From Balneolaceae bacterium UBA1514 (lineage in GTDB: Bacteria > Bacteroidota > Rhodothermia > Balneolales > Balneolaceae): 47,698 nt of DNA. The notes under the pieces were generated by a model. The model made no database searches and was not told the DNA's origin. It was given only the letters and a program-made list of their open reading frames with translations. Made by a program: the position numbers and the translations under genes. Below are positions 8,907-17,179 of the stretch, piece by piece. Positions within the stretch are counted from its first letter, which is position 1, and the number at the start of each line of letters is the position of its first letter. The stretch covers positions 1 to 47,698 of the forward strand of contig DCQQ01000033.1 of assembly GCA_002323515.1 (NCBI GenBank), written 5' to 3'.

Positions 8907-10487
8907 TTAATAATCTAATCCTGGTTGAGTAATATCCGTACCTTCATTGTCTTTAGCTGACTTCACCATCTCTTCTACATCCTTTAATAGTGCTTTAGCG
9001 TCGAATACAACACCATCTTTGATGGTGTAGACTACCCCACCATGTCGAGTAACCTCATTATCTTCGTTCACCAAAATAGAACCGGTACCAAAAAGTACCT
9101 TTAAATTAGCCATGGGATTGGCATCTACGATCACCAGGTCGGCTAACTTTCCTAACTCAATAGTACCAAGTTGATCATCAACTCCAAGTACTTCTGCTCC
9201 CTTTAGCGAAGCTGATTGGAATATCTCCAATGGATGGAAACCAGCCTCTCGCATAAGCTCCATTTCCTGTATATATCCAAATCCATACAACTTATAGATA
9301 TATCCTGCATCCGAACCAAGTGTCACACGGCCACCTCTGTTCTTATATTCGTTGACAAATTCCATCCATAGACGAAAGTTTTCTTTCCATGCAATTTCCT
9401 GTTCAGTCCCCCAATCAAGCCAGTAAGAGCCATGAGAAATTCGGCTGGGCTCGTAAAAACGCCATAGAGAAGGAAGAGTATATCGTTCATGCCATTCTGC
9501 GCGGCGCTGAGTCATTAAACTTCGATTGGCTTCATAAATAGTGAAGGTAGGATTCAGTGTAAAATCTAATTCAAGCATTTCATTCATTACGGCATTCCAC
9601 TTCTCCGAATACGGTTCAGCTGCTTGAGCCCACAATTTCCCTGCTTCTTCAAACCGATGCTGCTCATTGTTATAATTATAATCGAGAGGATAATCTTGAA
9701 TGATACGATCTTCGAAAAGCGATTCAGGAAGTCCATACCAATGGGTCATGCTCGTTAAACCCAGTTGTGCAGAACGAAGGGCATTGTTGTACACTACTTG
9801 TGTTTGAGCATGATGGGTCATGGTTCCTAGCCCTCGTTGGTTTGCTTCATCAATGGCCGCGGCGTACACCTCAGGACTGGCTCCAAAAAATTTAATTCCA
9901 TCCGCTCCAGCATCGTCTATCATTTTTACCCACTCACGTGCGTCCTCTGGTGTGATTATGGGCCGATCAAAGCTATTTCCAAAACCAATCCAAGCAGAAA
10001 TACGCGGAGCTGTAATCTCGTTCTTTTCGCTAAGCTCCTTATGCCGCAGTGTCCATTCCATACCATTACTTGAGCCAGGTTCCCGAATAGAGGTAATACC
10101 ATGAGCCAACCAAAGCTTGTACACATATTCCGGTGTGGTACCCTGAGCACCACCCCCAGTGTGAGCATGCATATCAAAAAAGCCGGGTAGCATATACATC
10201 CCAGTTGCATCAATTGTCTCAGTATTTTCATCGGCCTGTGGTCGGCGCCGATCATTAATCGGTAAGCCTGGGTAACCAACCGTTCGGATACTACTTATTA
10301 CATTTCCTTCCACGACTACATCTACTGGGCCAGTTGCAGGGGAACCCGTGCCATCAATAAGATGAACTCCACGAATGATGAGTCGATCATACGGACCGCC
10401 ACCTTCGCTTCGTTCTGGTGCATCTGGCATTTGCGCATGCAATACCATTGGTGATAGTGAGCATAATAGAAGTAGAATTTTTTTCAT
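8907..10487 (-). CDS. Secreted metal-dependent amidohydrolase
   Basis: This 526-residue protein belongs to the amidohydrolase superfamily, near imidazolonepropionase-like and prolidase-like enzymes. A signal peptide (MKKILLLLCSLSPMVLHAQ) sends it to the periplasm or outside. The metal-binding HxH is H107-A-H109 in FFDMHAHTGG. K199 in DGIKFFG is placed where the carboxylated lysine often lies. A later THHAQ and SDAGY supply further ligands. The C-terminal AEVLGVDDQLGTIELGKLADLVIVD is the usual closing beta-domain. The substrate is unknown; peptides or cyclic amides are reasonable. It lies 81 bp downstream of an M20 peptidase gene on the same strand, so a joint role in peptide breakdown is possible. 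Confidence 0.85.
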   Translation of the reverse strand: MKKILLLLCSLSPMVLHAQMPDAPERSEGGGPYDRLIIRGVHLIDGTGSPATGPVDVVVEGNVISSIRTVGYPGLPINDRRRPQADENTETIDATGMYMLPGFFDMHAHTGGGAQGTTPEYVYKLWLAHGITSIREPGSSNGMEWTLRHKELSEKNEITAPRISAWIGFGNSFDRPIITPEDAREWVKMIDDAGADGIKFFGASPEVYAAAIDEANQRGLGTMTHHAQTQVVYNNALRSAQLGLTSMTHWYGLPESLFEDRIIQDYPLDYNYNNEQHRFEEAGKLWAQAAEPYSEKWNAVMNEMLELDFTLNPTFTIYEANRSLMTQRRAEWHERYTLPSLWRFYEPSRISHGSYWLDWGTEQEIAWKENFRLWMEFVNEYKNRGGRVTLGSDAGYIYKLYGFGYIQEMELMREAGFHPLEIFQSASLKGAEVLGVDDQLGTIELGKLADLVIVDANPMANLKVLFGTGSILVNEDNEVTRHGGVVYTIKDGVVFDAKALLKDVEEMVKSAKDNEGTDITQPGLDY

Positions 10488-10500
10488 GACAGTTTTTTCT

Positions 10501-10539
10501 GGTTAATGTAACTGGTTGATGTGATTAGTTTGTGTAACT
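10501..10539 (-). repeat. Three-copy 13-bp imperfect tandem repeat in the amidohydrolase leader
   Basis: Three adjacent 13-mers lie 14-52 bp upstream of the amidohydrolase ATG: GGTTAATGTAACT, GGTTGATGTGATT and AGTTTGTGTAACT. Copies 2 and 3 each match copy 1 at 10 of 13 positions. They could be regulator sites or slippage-derived repeats; which is unknown. Confidence 0.4.
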
Positions 10540-10568
10540 GAAAACCCTGGTTCGTTTCCTGAATAAAA

Positions 10569-11942
10569 TTAACCCTTAGCATCCTCTGCTAACAATTGGA
10601 AAAACCGAGCAGAGGTTTTTATCCCCCTATAAAAATCTTTCACATGAAACGATTCATTGGGCGAATGAATAGCATCGCTGGTTACGCCAAATCCCATAAG
10701 TATGGATTCAGCTCCTAATACTCGTTTAAAATCGGCCACAATGGGAATAGATCCACCTTCCATGGAAAAAAGAACCGGGGTCTGGTAGACCTCTTCAAAC
10801 GCTGTCGCTGCTGCTTTTAAGCCGTAAAAATTTAAGTCAGTGCGTGAAGCATATCCACCATGATGCTCCGTTACCCTTACTTTTACGGTATCAGGAGCTA
10901 AGGATAAAACTTGTTGTTCAAATAAACGGGCAATTTCATGAGGGTTTTGGTTGGGTACCAGCCGCATACTAATTTTGGCATTAGCTTTAGAGGGAAGTAC
11001 TGTTTTAGCCCCCTCTCCTTGATAACCACCCCATATGCCATTGACATCGAGGGTAGGTCTAGCAGAAGCCCGTTCAAGCGTACTGTACCCTTTTTCACCG
11101 TGAACAGCATCCACGTCTAAGGAAGATTTATAAGCTGTTTCGTCAAAGGGTAAATCAGCCATTGACTGTCGGCCTTCTGGTGTTAAGGCTTCCACTTTGT
11201 CGTAAAATCCGGGAATTTGCACAACGCCATCTTTGTCCTTCAGCTGAGCAATGATTTCACAAAGTACATTCAGAGGATTTTCTACCGCTCCTCCATAGAC
11301 CCCAGAATGTAAATCTCTATTTGGCCCCACAACTTCAACTTCCATGTAAGCTAATCCTCGAAGGCCAAAAGTAATAGATGGTTGATCGAGTCCAAACATG
11401 GAGGTGTCAGAAATAAGGACCATATCACACTGTAGCATGTCCTTATGCGATTCAATAAAGGGGACCAAATTGGGTGATCCAATTTCCTCTTCACCTTCCA
11501 ACAGAATCTTGATATTCACCGGAATACCACCGTCTGCTTCGATTAAAGATTGAAGTGCTTTTATGTGGGTAAAAGATTGCCCCTTGTCATCACTAGCGCC
11601 TCTAGCATAAATCTTACTATTTTTAATAGTGGGTTCAAAGGGTGGGGTATCCCATAGGTGATCTGGATCGGATGGTTGGACGTCATAATGGCCATAAATT
11701 AACACTGTGGGCCGGTTATCAAAAGGATAATGTTCTCCATACACGATGGGGTGCCCCTGGGTTTCATAGCGTTCTACTCGTGAAAGCTTTAACGAATTAA
11801 GCTGGTTTAGCAAAAAATCTGCTGCCTGTTCAACCTCTATTTTTCGAGACGAATCGGTACTTACACTCGGTATCCTTAGAAAGGTGAATAGTTCATCTAG
11901 GAAATGCTCCTTATGCTGCTCAATAAATTCGTTAGTCGTCAT
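10569..11942 (-). CDS. M20-family dipeptidase/metallopeptidase
   Basis: This 457-residue cytosolic M20 peptidase (CNDP/PepV-like group) cleaves dipeptides or related amide bonds with two bound metals. The first metal motif is IYGHYDVQP (H85, D87), followed by the conserved ARGASDDKGQ segment. The catalytic Glu motif is LEGEEEIGSPN (residues about 148-157). A dimerisation domain lies at about 200-350 (GLRGLAYMEVEVVG, DLHSGVYGG). The end carries the metal His in SDAIHSPNESFHVKDFY. No signal peptide is seen. The start ATG at 11942 gives the normal family N-terminus. It lies 115 bp after the BatE-like gene and 81 bp before the amidohydrolase gene. Confidence 0.92.
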   Translation of the reverse strand: MTTNEFIEQHKEHFLDELFTFLRIPSVSTDSSRKIEVEQAADFLLNQLNSLKLSRVERYETQGHPIVYGEHYPFDNRPTVLIYGHYDVQPSDPDHLWDTPPFEPTIKNSKIYARGASDDKGQSFTHIKALQSLIEADGGIPVNIKILLEGEEEIGSPNLVPFIESHKDMLQCDMVLISDTSMFGLDQPSITFGLRGLAYMEVEVVGPNRDLHSGVYGGAVENPLNVLCEIIAQLKDKDGVVQIPGFYDKVEALTPEGRQSMADLPFDETAYKSSLDVDAVHGEKGYSTLERASARPTLDVNGIWGGYQGEGAKTVLPSKANAKISMRLVPNQNPHEIARLFEQQVLSLAPDTVKVRVTEHHGGYASRTDLNFYGLKAAATAFEEVYQTPVLFSMEGGSIPIVADFKRVLGAESILMGFGVTSDAIHSPNESFHVKDFYRGIKTSARFFQLLAEDAKG

Positions 11943-12057
11943 TTTAGTTGAATTAATAGGGGTTATGAATGGTATACGTTTTATCTAACAGACCTTATAT
12001 GGCCACTGTATAAAGGTAGTCTAATGTGACTTTATTCTCTAATTAAAGTCTGTAAAG

Positions 12058-13035
12058 CTAATGAATTCGTAAAGTTTGCTCCCGTACCCATCCGGTTTGG
12101 CCATTACTGAGTCGAATAAAGCGCCAACTTTGAATAGCGTCAACTGAAAAGTCTACCCGGCAGTCATATCCTTCATAACCCATGACCAGCAATTCACCCG
12201 AAGCTGAAGGGGAATTCCTCACCTCCACTTCCTGCGTAATAATAACGGCTTCGCTGTACTTTGCAGAGCGGTAATCTGTACCAATAGCCAAACTTAAACT
12301 GGTAAAAAAGAAGAGCAAGGAAGTCCAAGAGAATTTCATAATCGTAGGTGTATGCCGCTTCGTAGATGATTTTTTGCTATGGTTCAGTGCATTTCCAAAC
12401 CAGTGAAACAACAATAAAACTACCGAAAGACTTAAGAAAGCAAAGGTTGACCAGAACAACCATAGACTTCCCCAATTATGTTCGATATAATCTAAAGCTG
12501 TTTCCCATGGTAGTGGTGGTAAGGTAGCGGCTTGCCGGCTGAATTGACTTTCTACATACGCCAATGCTTTAATGGCTGCAGTCTCAGTGGTGGGTTCTTC
12601 TGCAGCTTTTTGGAGGTAAAATTTTGCCAGGCCTAAGGAATCTAATTCAACCGCAGCAATAGCCATATTTAAAAATAATCCCCCTGAATAAAATCCACTT
12701 TGTTCGATAAACTTAAATTTCTGCAGAGCTATTTTGTATTGAGCCTGTTCTAAATCTAAGGTAGCCTCCTCAAAACTGGATTGCGCCTGAGATGCCAAGA
12801 GTAGGGAGCCTTGTAGATTTTGTGTTAACTCCTGAGTGTCAGTTTTTTCAACTAGTGATGGTGTCTTCTGTAATGCTATAGTTTCTTTGAGCGGCGCTGG
12901 CGTTACTCCTGAAGTCGTGTTTGCTTCGAATGTTGAAGAAAACACACAGAAATTGAGCATTAATGCCACATACCAAGATTTATTAGGTACCAAGATACCC
13001 TTGAGAAAAGATCGTGTTGCTTCGCTTTTCAGCAT
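12058..13035 (-). CDS. batE: BatE-like membrane protein with TPR region and SH3-type domain
   Basis: The 325-residue protein has a hydrophobic N-terminus, then a TPR-like helical stretch (about 80-155). Two membrane helices lie at about 188-215 and 228-250. A C-terminal bacterial SH3 domain (about 262-325) contains EVEVRNSPSASGE and ends in GQTGWVREQTLRI. TPR plus SH3 following BatD matches BatE of the Bacteroidota aerotolerance (Bat) locus. In that system Bat proteins are thought to form an envelope complex supporting stress tolerance; the exact activity is not known. It starts 17 nt after batD and so is the fourth Bat-like gene of the minus-strand run. The symbol rests on position and layout. 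Confidence 0.7.
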   Translation of the reverse strand: MLKSEATRSFLKGILVPNKSWYVALMLNFCVFSSTFEANTTSGVTPAPLKETIALQKTPSLVEKTDTQELTQNLQGSLLLASQAQSSFEEATLDLEQAQYKIALQKFKFIEQSGFYSGGLFLNMAIAAVELDSLGLAKFYLQKAAEEPTTETAAIKALAYVESQFSRQAATLPPLPWETALDYIEHNWGSLWLFWSTFAFLSLSVVLLLFHWFGNALNHSKKSSTKRHTPTIMKFSWTSLLFFFTSLSLAIGTDYRSAKYSEAVIITQEVEVRNSPSASGELLVMGYEGYDCRVDFSVDAIQSWRFIRLSNGQTGWVREQTLRIH

Positions 13036-13052
13036 TGATTTGTTCTTTAGTA

Positions 13053-14849
13053 TTATTTCAGCTCCCGTTCAAGTTCGAGAATAGTCTCTTCAGCAAGTTG
13101 AATATCCCTTAACACATCCGAGGTAGAACTAATGGGTGCATAGGATATGGTATCACATTTCGTTAAGATCTCCTTGCAACGCTCGAGCGCTGCAGGTGAC
13201 TTAGCGTTAAGCTGCTTTTTTAGCCCTGTTAGCAATTCCTGGGTTGACCAGCCAGCAGCATGCATTCCACAACGACTAGTTATGTAGGTGCTAAGGATGT
13301 GATAGAGCTCGTGATAGCATTCTTTTATAGAACTCTTTTCGTCTCTTTTTTGTCGTTCAGCCTTAGTACGAAGCTCATTCAAAGTGCTTTTTGCCGTTTT
13401 TAGTGCACCCCGCTTTCGAGCAAAATTATGATCGTTTTGTAGGCGATTCTGGTGCCTTTTAACAAAGAATCCTATGAACAGGCTAGCCAAGGGAAGAAGT
13501 AAGAAAAGTAGCAAAAGGGGCTGTTCAGCTATCCCGTTCTTTGAGTGTTGTTTCCAGGCCACTAATCCAGCTATGGGTTCAATGTCGAATCGTAGCATTT
13601 CAGTGGTAATGTGTACGGCGTTAGCGTCTCGGATAACTCGAAGGCTTTGAGCTGGAAGACCAATTGCTTTATACTCTTCGGCTATTGGGTCGAAGTATAA
13701 AAGCTGAGTAGCCGGAATGGTGGAGCTTCCTTCGTTACGCGCAATTACAATATCAGTAAAGGTTTTTGTTCCGGAAATAGTCGAACCGGCTCGTTGGATG
13801 GAATTGCTTTCTTGTGGATTGTACTGTTCAAATTCAGCAGGGTAGGCATAGTCTGGAGGTTGAATTAGAGGAAGATTTCCGGTTCCGGATATGCGAGTGG
13901 TAATTTCAATACTTTCTCCAACTAGGGCTTCGGTGGGTTCGATGCTGCGCTCTATTTGGAATGTCCCAACAGCTGAAAGGAAGAGGCTATTTTCTGTGCT
14001 CTGATGGGTGGGGAGCGGTTTAACGGTTATTTCGGTGGGGGGTGTTTGAATATTTTTGCGCTCCTGACCCAAACCGAAGCTAAAGATATCTTGACGTCTG
14101 TTACGCTGTTGAATTAAGACAGTAATCTCAAATGGGCTTAGAACTAGCTTGCCTCGTTTACTTGGAAAAAGGGCGTACTGCAAAAGTCTAGCTCGTTGAT
14201 ATCGCTCTCCCTCAACTAAGGTGGATGTAGCACGAGTTTGTTGGGTATTTTCAAGTTCTTCTTTCCAAAAGCCTTCTGCTTTCCAGCCTGGACTTGCTTG
14301 GTATGACCGAACTTCAATGGTATTTTTGAAATACAATACAACATCTACTACAATTTGTTCACCCAAGAAGGCAGTGGTTTTGTTGGGCTCTAACCGGACA
14401 AAAATATCTGGACTAGCCCCATCATTTTGTTGTGAATTCGCTGGATCCAATACCCGAAAGGAAGTAGGTTCCGTACGGTAAACTTCACCGTTAACGGTAA
14501 TATTAAAGGAAGGAAGGGTATAGTTGCCAACCTGAGTTGCAACAAATTGATATCCATAGGTATAGGTAACACTAGGGCGACCATTTACATACTGAATACT
14601 CTGCCCTTGTCTATTTGACCCGCTTATCCACCGGAGTCCAGGTACATCAAGTACAGATGGGCGATCAATGCTGTTTAAACTTCTACCGGAGATAATGAAC
14701 TCTAGGAGTACCGATTCTCCATTATATATATTGGTTTCAGACAGTTTGGTCTGTACCTGAATAGGCGAGTTTTGTGCCCAAGTAAAGCTGGGAATACTCG
14801 CAAGAAAAAAGAGAAGTAGATACGGTATAGATTTACCAATCTTTTTCAT
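13053..14849 (-). CDS. batD: BatD-like oxygen-tolerance protein
   Basis: This 598-residue protein matches BatD by layout. It has a signal peptide (MKKIGKSIPYLLLFFLASIPSFTWAQ), a long beta-rich periplasmic part (about 27-430) made of repeated immunoglobulin-like units, one membrane helix (about 440-462) and a cytoplasmic helical tail with many charged residues. Family-type segments include PGLRWISGSNRQGQSI near the N-terminus and VGESIEITTRISGTGNLPLI in the later repeat. The ATG overlaps the upstream acidic-protein gene by 17 nt and batE follows after 17 nt, so the genes are co-transcribed. BatD is thought to work with VWA proteins BatA/BatB, which are not encoded here. Confidence 0.85.
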   Translation of the reverse strand: MKKIGKSIPYLLLFFLASIPSFTWAQNSPIQVQTKLSETNIYNGESVLLEFIISGRSLNSIDRPSVLDVPGLRWISGSNRQGQSIQYVNGRPSVTYTYGYQFVATQVGNYTLPSFNITVNGEVYRTEPTSFRVLDPANSQQNDGASPDIFVRLEPNKTTAFLGEQIVVDVVLYFKNTIEVRSYQASPGWKAEGFWKEELENTQQTRATSTLVEGERYQRARLLQYALFPSKRGKLVLSPFEITVLIQQRNRRQDIFSFGLGQERKNIQTPPTEITVKPLPTHQSTENSLFLSAVGTFQIERSIEPTEALVGESIEITTRISGTGNLPLIQPPDYAYPAEFEQYNPQESNSIQRAGSTISGTKTFTDIVIARNEGSSTIPATQLLYFDPIAEEYKAIGLPAQSLRVIRDANAVHITTEMLRFDIEPIAGLVAWKQHSKNGIAEQPLLLLFLLLPLASLFIGFFVKRHQNRLQNDHNFARKRGALKTAKSTLNELRTKAERQKRDEKSSIKECYHELYHILSTYITSRCGMHAAGWSTQELLTGLKKQLNAKSPAALERCKEILTKCDTISYAPISSTSDVLRDIQLAEETILELERELK

Positions 14850-15504
14850 GTGTCTTTCCGCCTTTGGTTTTAGCTTTTTTGAATTCTTTTAACAATTCTT
14901 TTTCTTTTTGAGCTAATGCCTGCAGGATTTTTTGGGCCTCTTCTTTGCTTAAATCTTTTAGTTCTTCTGCTTGAGCACGTTCACTTGGATCGGAATCGTC
15001 TGGAGCCTGTTCATCTTGGCTTTGACTCTGATCGTCATTTTCTGACTCTTGTTCTTTACTTTCTGAGTTTTGCTCCGAGTTTTCTTCGTTTTCTTGTTGT
15101 TCTGAATTCTGCTCAGAATTTTCTTCGTTTTGATCCCCGTTATCTTGTTCGTTCTGGCTATCCTGATTCTGCTGCTGCTGTTCTTTCAACTGCTCATATA
15201 GACTTTGGAGCTTCAGTTCATCCGGATAACGTTCTAATCCAGTCTTTACAGTACTAATAGCCGCCTCTAAGTTGTTGTAGATGTATTGTTGTGCGCCTTG
15301 ATGAAAGTAACTTTCTGCAGTAGGGATGTTAGCTTGAGTTTGTCCAAAAAGAGATTGAGGCATGGAGCAAACCATTAAAACTAGCACGAAGGTGTAAACA
15401 GTATAGGTGAACCTTCTTCCTGTGTTATTGAAAACGAATGTGAGCAAATAAAAGGGATTAAACATAGAATTCATGGATGTGAGTGTGTGTGGCCGTATAA
15501 TCAT
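14833..15504 (-). CDS. Acidic Glu/Gln/Asn-rich TPR protein, BatC-like
   Basis: The 223-residue product starts with a hydrophobic export-type segment ending near SLFGQTQ (about residue 57). A short TPR-like unit follows (AESYFHQGAQQYIYNN, about 63-110). Then comes a low-complexity acidic stretch (about 112-175) with repeated EENSEQNSE-type units, and a charged helical tail ending in Lys. The predicted start at 15504 leaves a long n-region; internal ATGs (codons 11 and 14) are possible starts. TPR plus acidic tail resembles BatC, and the gene just upstream looks like a second version of the same plan. It overlaps batD by 17 nt. The function is unknown; a scaffold role in the Bat complex is a guess. 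Confidence 0.6.
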   Translation of the reverse strand: MIIRPHTLTSMNSMFNPFYLLTFVFNNTGRRFTYTVYTFVLVLMVCSMPQSLFGQTQANIPTAESYFHQGAQQYIYNNLEAAISTVKTGLERYPDELKLQSLYEQLKEQQQQNQDSQNEQDNGDQNEENSEQNSEQQENEENSEQNSESKEQESENDDQSQSQDEQAPDDSDPSERAQAEELKDLSKEEAQKILQALAQKEKELLKEFKKAKTKGGKTHEKDW

Positions 15505-15512
15505 TACCCAGC

Positions 15513-16157
15513 TTAATTGTCAGTTTGTTCTATCTGGTTCACAGCACCAATACGATTCATAAACGACTCATAATATCTAACCGTTTCATCGACTCCTAAA
15601 GCCTCTTGCATTAAATTAAAAGCGGAAGCATATCGGGATTCATTTACGAGGGTATCGGCTTGTTCTTTTACCGCTTTAGCGTATACGCTTGGTTCAGGTG
15701 GAGGTTCCTGGTTTTCATTTTGATTCTGCTCATTATTGTCTTCTTCTTCAGAAGTTTTCATCAAAGCATATTCATAATTAAACTGGCCCTCGCTATCGGA
15801 CGGAAGTTTTTGTAAAGAAGCTCGCAAGTGTTTCATTGCCGGCTTCCATTGCTCATTTTCAGCTAAAACTGTTCCGATGTTATAGTCTGCCAAAGCTTTC
15901 AGGTGGTTGTCATCCGTGTAACTTTTTGCTTGCATGAACACCTTTAGGGCTTCCTCGAATTCACCCAGTTTAGTTAAAGTATTACCTAAGTTGAACAAAA
16001 TTTCAGCATTATTGGGGTCTTGATCTAAGGCAGAATAAAACCAAGTTTTTGCGCTCTCATAGTCTCCATTTTCATAAGATTTATTTCCCATACGAGCGTC
16101 TGGATTGCTAATGTTTAATCCTAATAATAGTAGTATAGTCCAAATAAATGTAGCCAT
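15513..16157 (-). CDS. batC: TPR protein, BatC-like
   Basis: The 214-residue protein has a short hydrophobic N-terminus (MATFIWTILLLLGLNISN) and then about three TPR units (about 25-125), including SYENGDYESAKTWFYSALDQ and NAEILFNLGNTLTKLGEFEE. An Asn/Glu/Pro-rich linker follows (about 140-155), then a helical end. This is the BatC layout in Bacteroidota aerotolerance loci. It lies 44 nt downstream of yebC and 8 nt upstream of the acidic BatC-like gene. BatC should mediate protein contacts at the membrane or in the periplasm. The symbol is based on context plus TPR content. Confidence 0.7.
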   Translation of the reverse strand: MATFIWTILLLLGLNISNPDARMGNKSYENGDYESAKTWFYSALDQDPNNAEILFNLGNTLTKLGEFEEALKVFMQAKSYTDDNHLKALADYNIGTVLAENEQWKPAMKHLRASLQKLPSDSEGQFNYEYALMKTSEEEDNNEQNQNENQEPPPEPSVYAKAVKEQADTLVNESRYASAFNLMQEALGVDETVRYYESFMNRIGAVNQIEQTDN

Positions 16158-16201
16158 TGGTCGTTTTTTCGTCTAATTGATCATGCGTCTGGTAAAATTA
16201 C

Positions 16202-16960
16202 CTACTCTTCAACTGCATTCATGGTTTCATCATCCATGAGTAGATTTGTAAACACATTGGTCACGTCATCATTTTCTTCAAATTTTTCAATCATACTAAA
16301 GTTAGCACGAGCTAGTTCGGCGTCTACTTTTGTCTCCGTCATAGCCTCCCTAACGAGCTCTGCTTGTTCTATTGTATACCCAGTAGCCTCTAGGTTATTT
16401 CGGACATGAAAGAGTTGAGTGCGCTCTGTCATTACCATAAAGAGAGGGGCTCCTTCTTCTACGATTACATCTTCAGCGCCTGCTTCAATTGCTTCTAGGA
16501 GGAAGTTTTCTTTATCTAGTCCTTCAGAAGGCACACAAATCATCCCTTTTTGATCAAATAAAAAAGAAACAGATCCATTGGTACCCATGTTCCCACCATG
16601 TTTAGTGAAAATATGCCGAATTTCACTCACCGTCCTGTTATTATTATCGGTGGTTGCCTCGATGTAATAGGCGATACCTCCGGGCCCGTATCCTTCAAAA
16701 CTTACTTCTTCAAAGCTGGAGCTGTCATCTAGCTCACCAGTACCACGTTTAATCGCACGTTCTATGTTATCTTTAGGAAGGTTACAGCTTTTGGCATTTT
16801 CTATAGCTAAAGCAAGTCTTGGGTTTCCGGTTGGATCACCTACCCCTTCTTTAGCTGCTACGGTAAGTTCCTTTATGATTTTTGTGAACACCTTAGAGCG
16901 TTTTGCATCTTCTTTTGCTTTTTTGTGGCGAATATTCGCCCATTTAGAATGTCCTGCCAT
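16202..16960 (-). CDS. yebC: YebC/TACO1-family protein
   Basis: I start this gene at 16960 (MAGHSKWANIRHKKA), the universal N-terminus of the YebC family. The frame is open for seven more codons upstream, but those residues are not family-like. The 252-residue product shows the conserved KRSKVFTKI, GGNMGTNGSV and SVSFLFDQKG segments. YebC proteins were long annotated as transcriptional regulators; more recent work ties the family to translation, including relief of ribosome stalling at proline stretches. It heads the minus-strand run into the Bat genes (44-nt gap) and diverges from bshA across about 220 bp. Confidence 0.95.
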   Translation of the reverse strand: MAGHSKWANIRHKKAKEDAKRSKVFTKIIKELTVAAKEGVGDPTGNPRLALAIENAKSCNLPKDNIERAIKRGTGELDDSSSFEEVSFEGYGPGGIAYYIEATTDNNNRTVSEIRHIFTKHGGNMGTNGSVSFLFDQKGMICVPSEGLDKENFLLEAIEAGAEDVIVEEGAPLFMVMTERTQLFHVRNNLEATGYTIEQAELVREAMTETKVDAELARANFSMIEKFEENDDVTNVFTNLLMDDETMNAVEE

Positions 16961-17008
16961 ACGAGTTATGTACTTAGTCAAGCGTCAAAGTTGTTTAAAG
17001 GGTTGAAT

Positions 17009-17030
17009 ATAGCGATTTGTCCTGCGCTAT
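17009..17030. promoter_or_regulatory. Inverted repeat in the yebC/bshA divergent region
   Basis: ATAGCG and CGCTAT (17009-17014 and 17025-17030) are perfect 6-bp arms with a 10-nt spacer, about 50 bp upstream of yebC in the divergent gap. It may be an operator or a leader hairpin; there is no T-run. I found no convincing -33/-7 pair in this gap. Confidence 0.25.
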
Positions 17031-17179
17031 AAAACACCCAAGCAAGCAGATGAATTTGACGGATAAAAAAGTCATCTAAAGAAATGATATTTTGGAACGC
17101 TATTTGGCTGAGCTTTGTCATCTATACGCTTTTGTGCTCTACCTTTAAATAGTTGTGATTCACCTAGTAGAAACTTTTT

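Noticed and set aside
10501..10539. 13-bp repeats as a CRISPR or integration array
   Set aside because: The units are adjacent with no spacers, too short, and no cas, integrase or recombinase gene is near.
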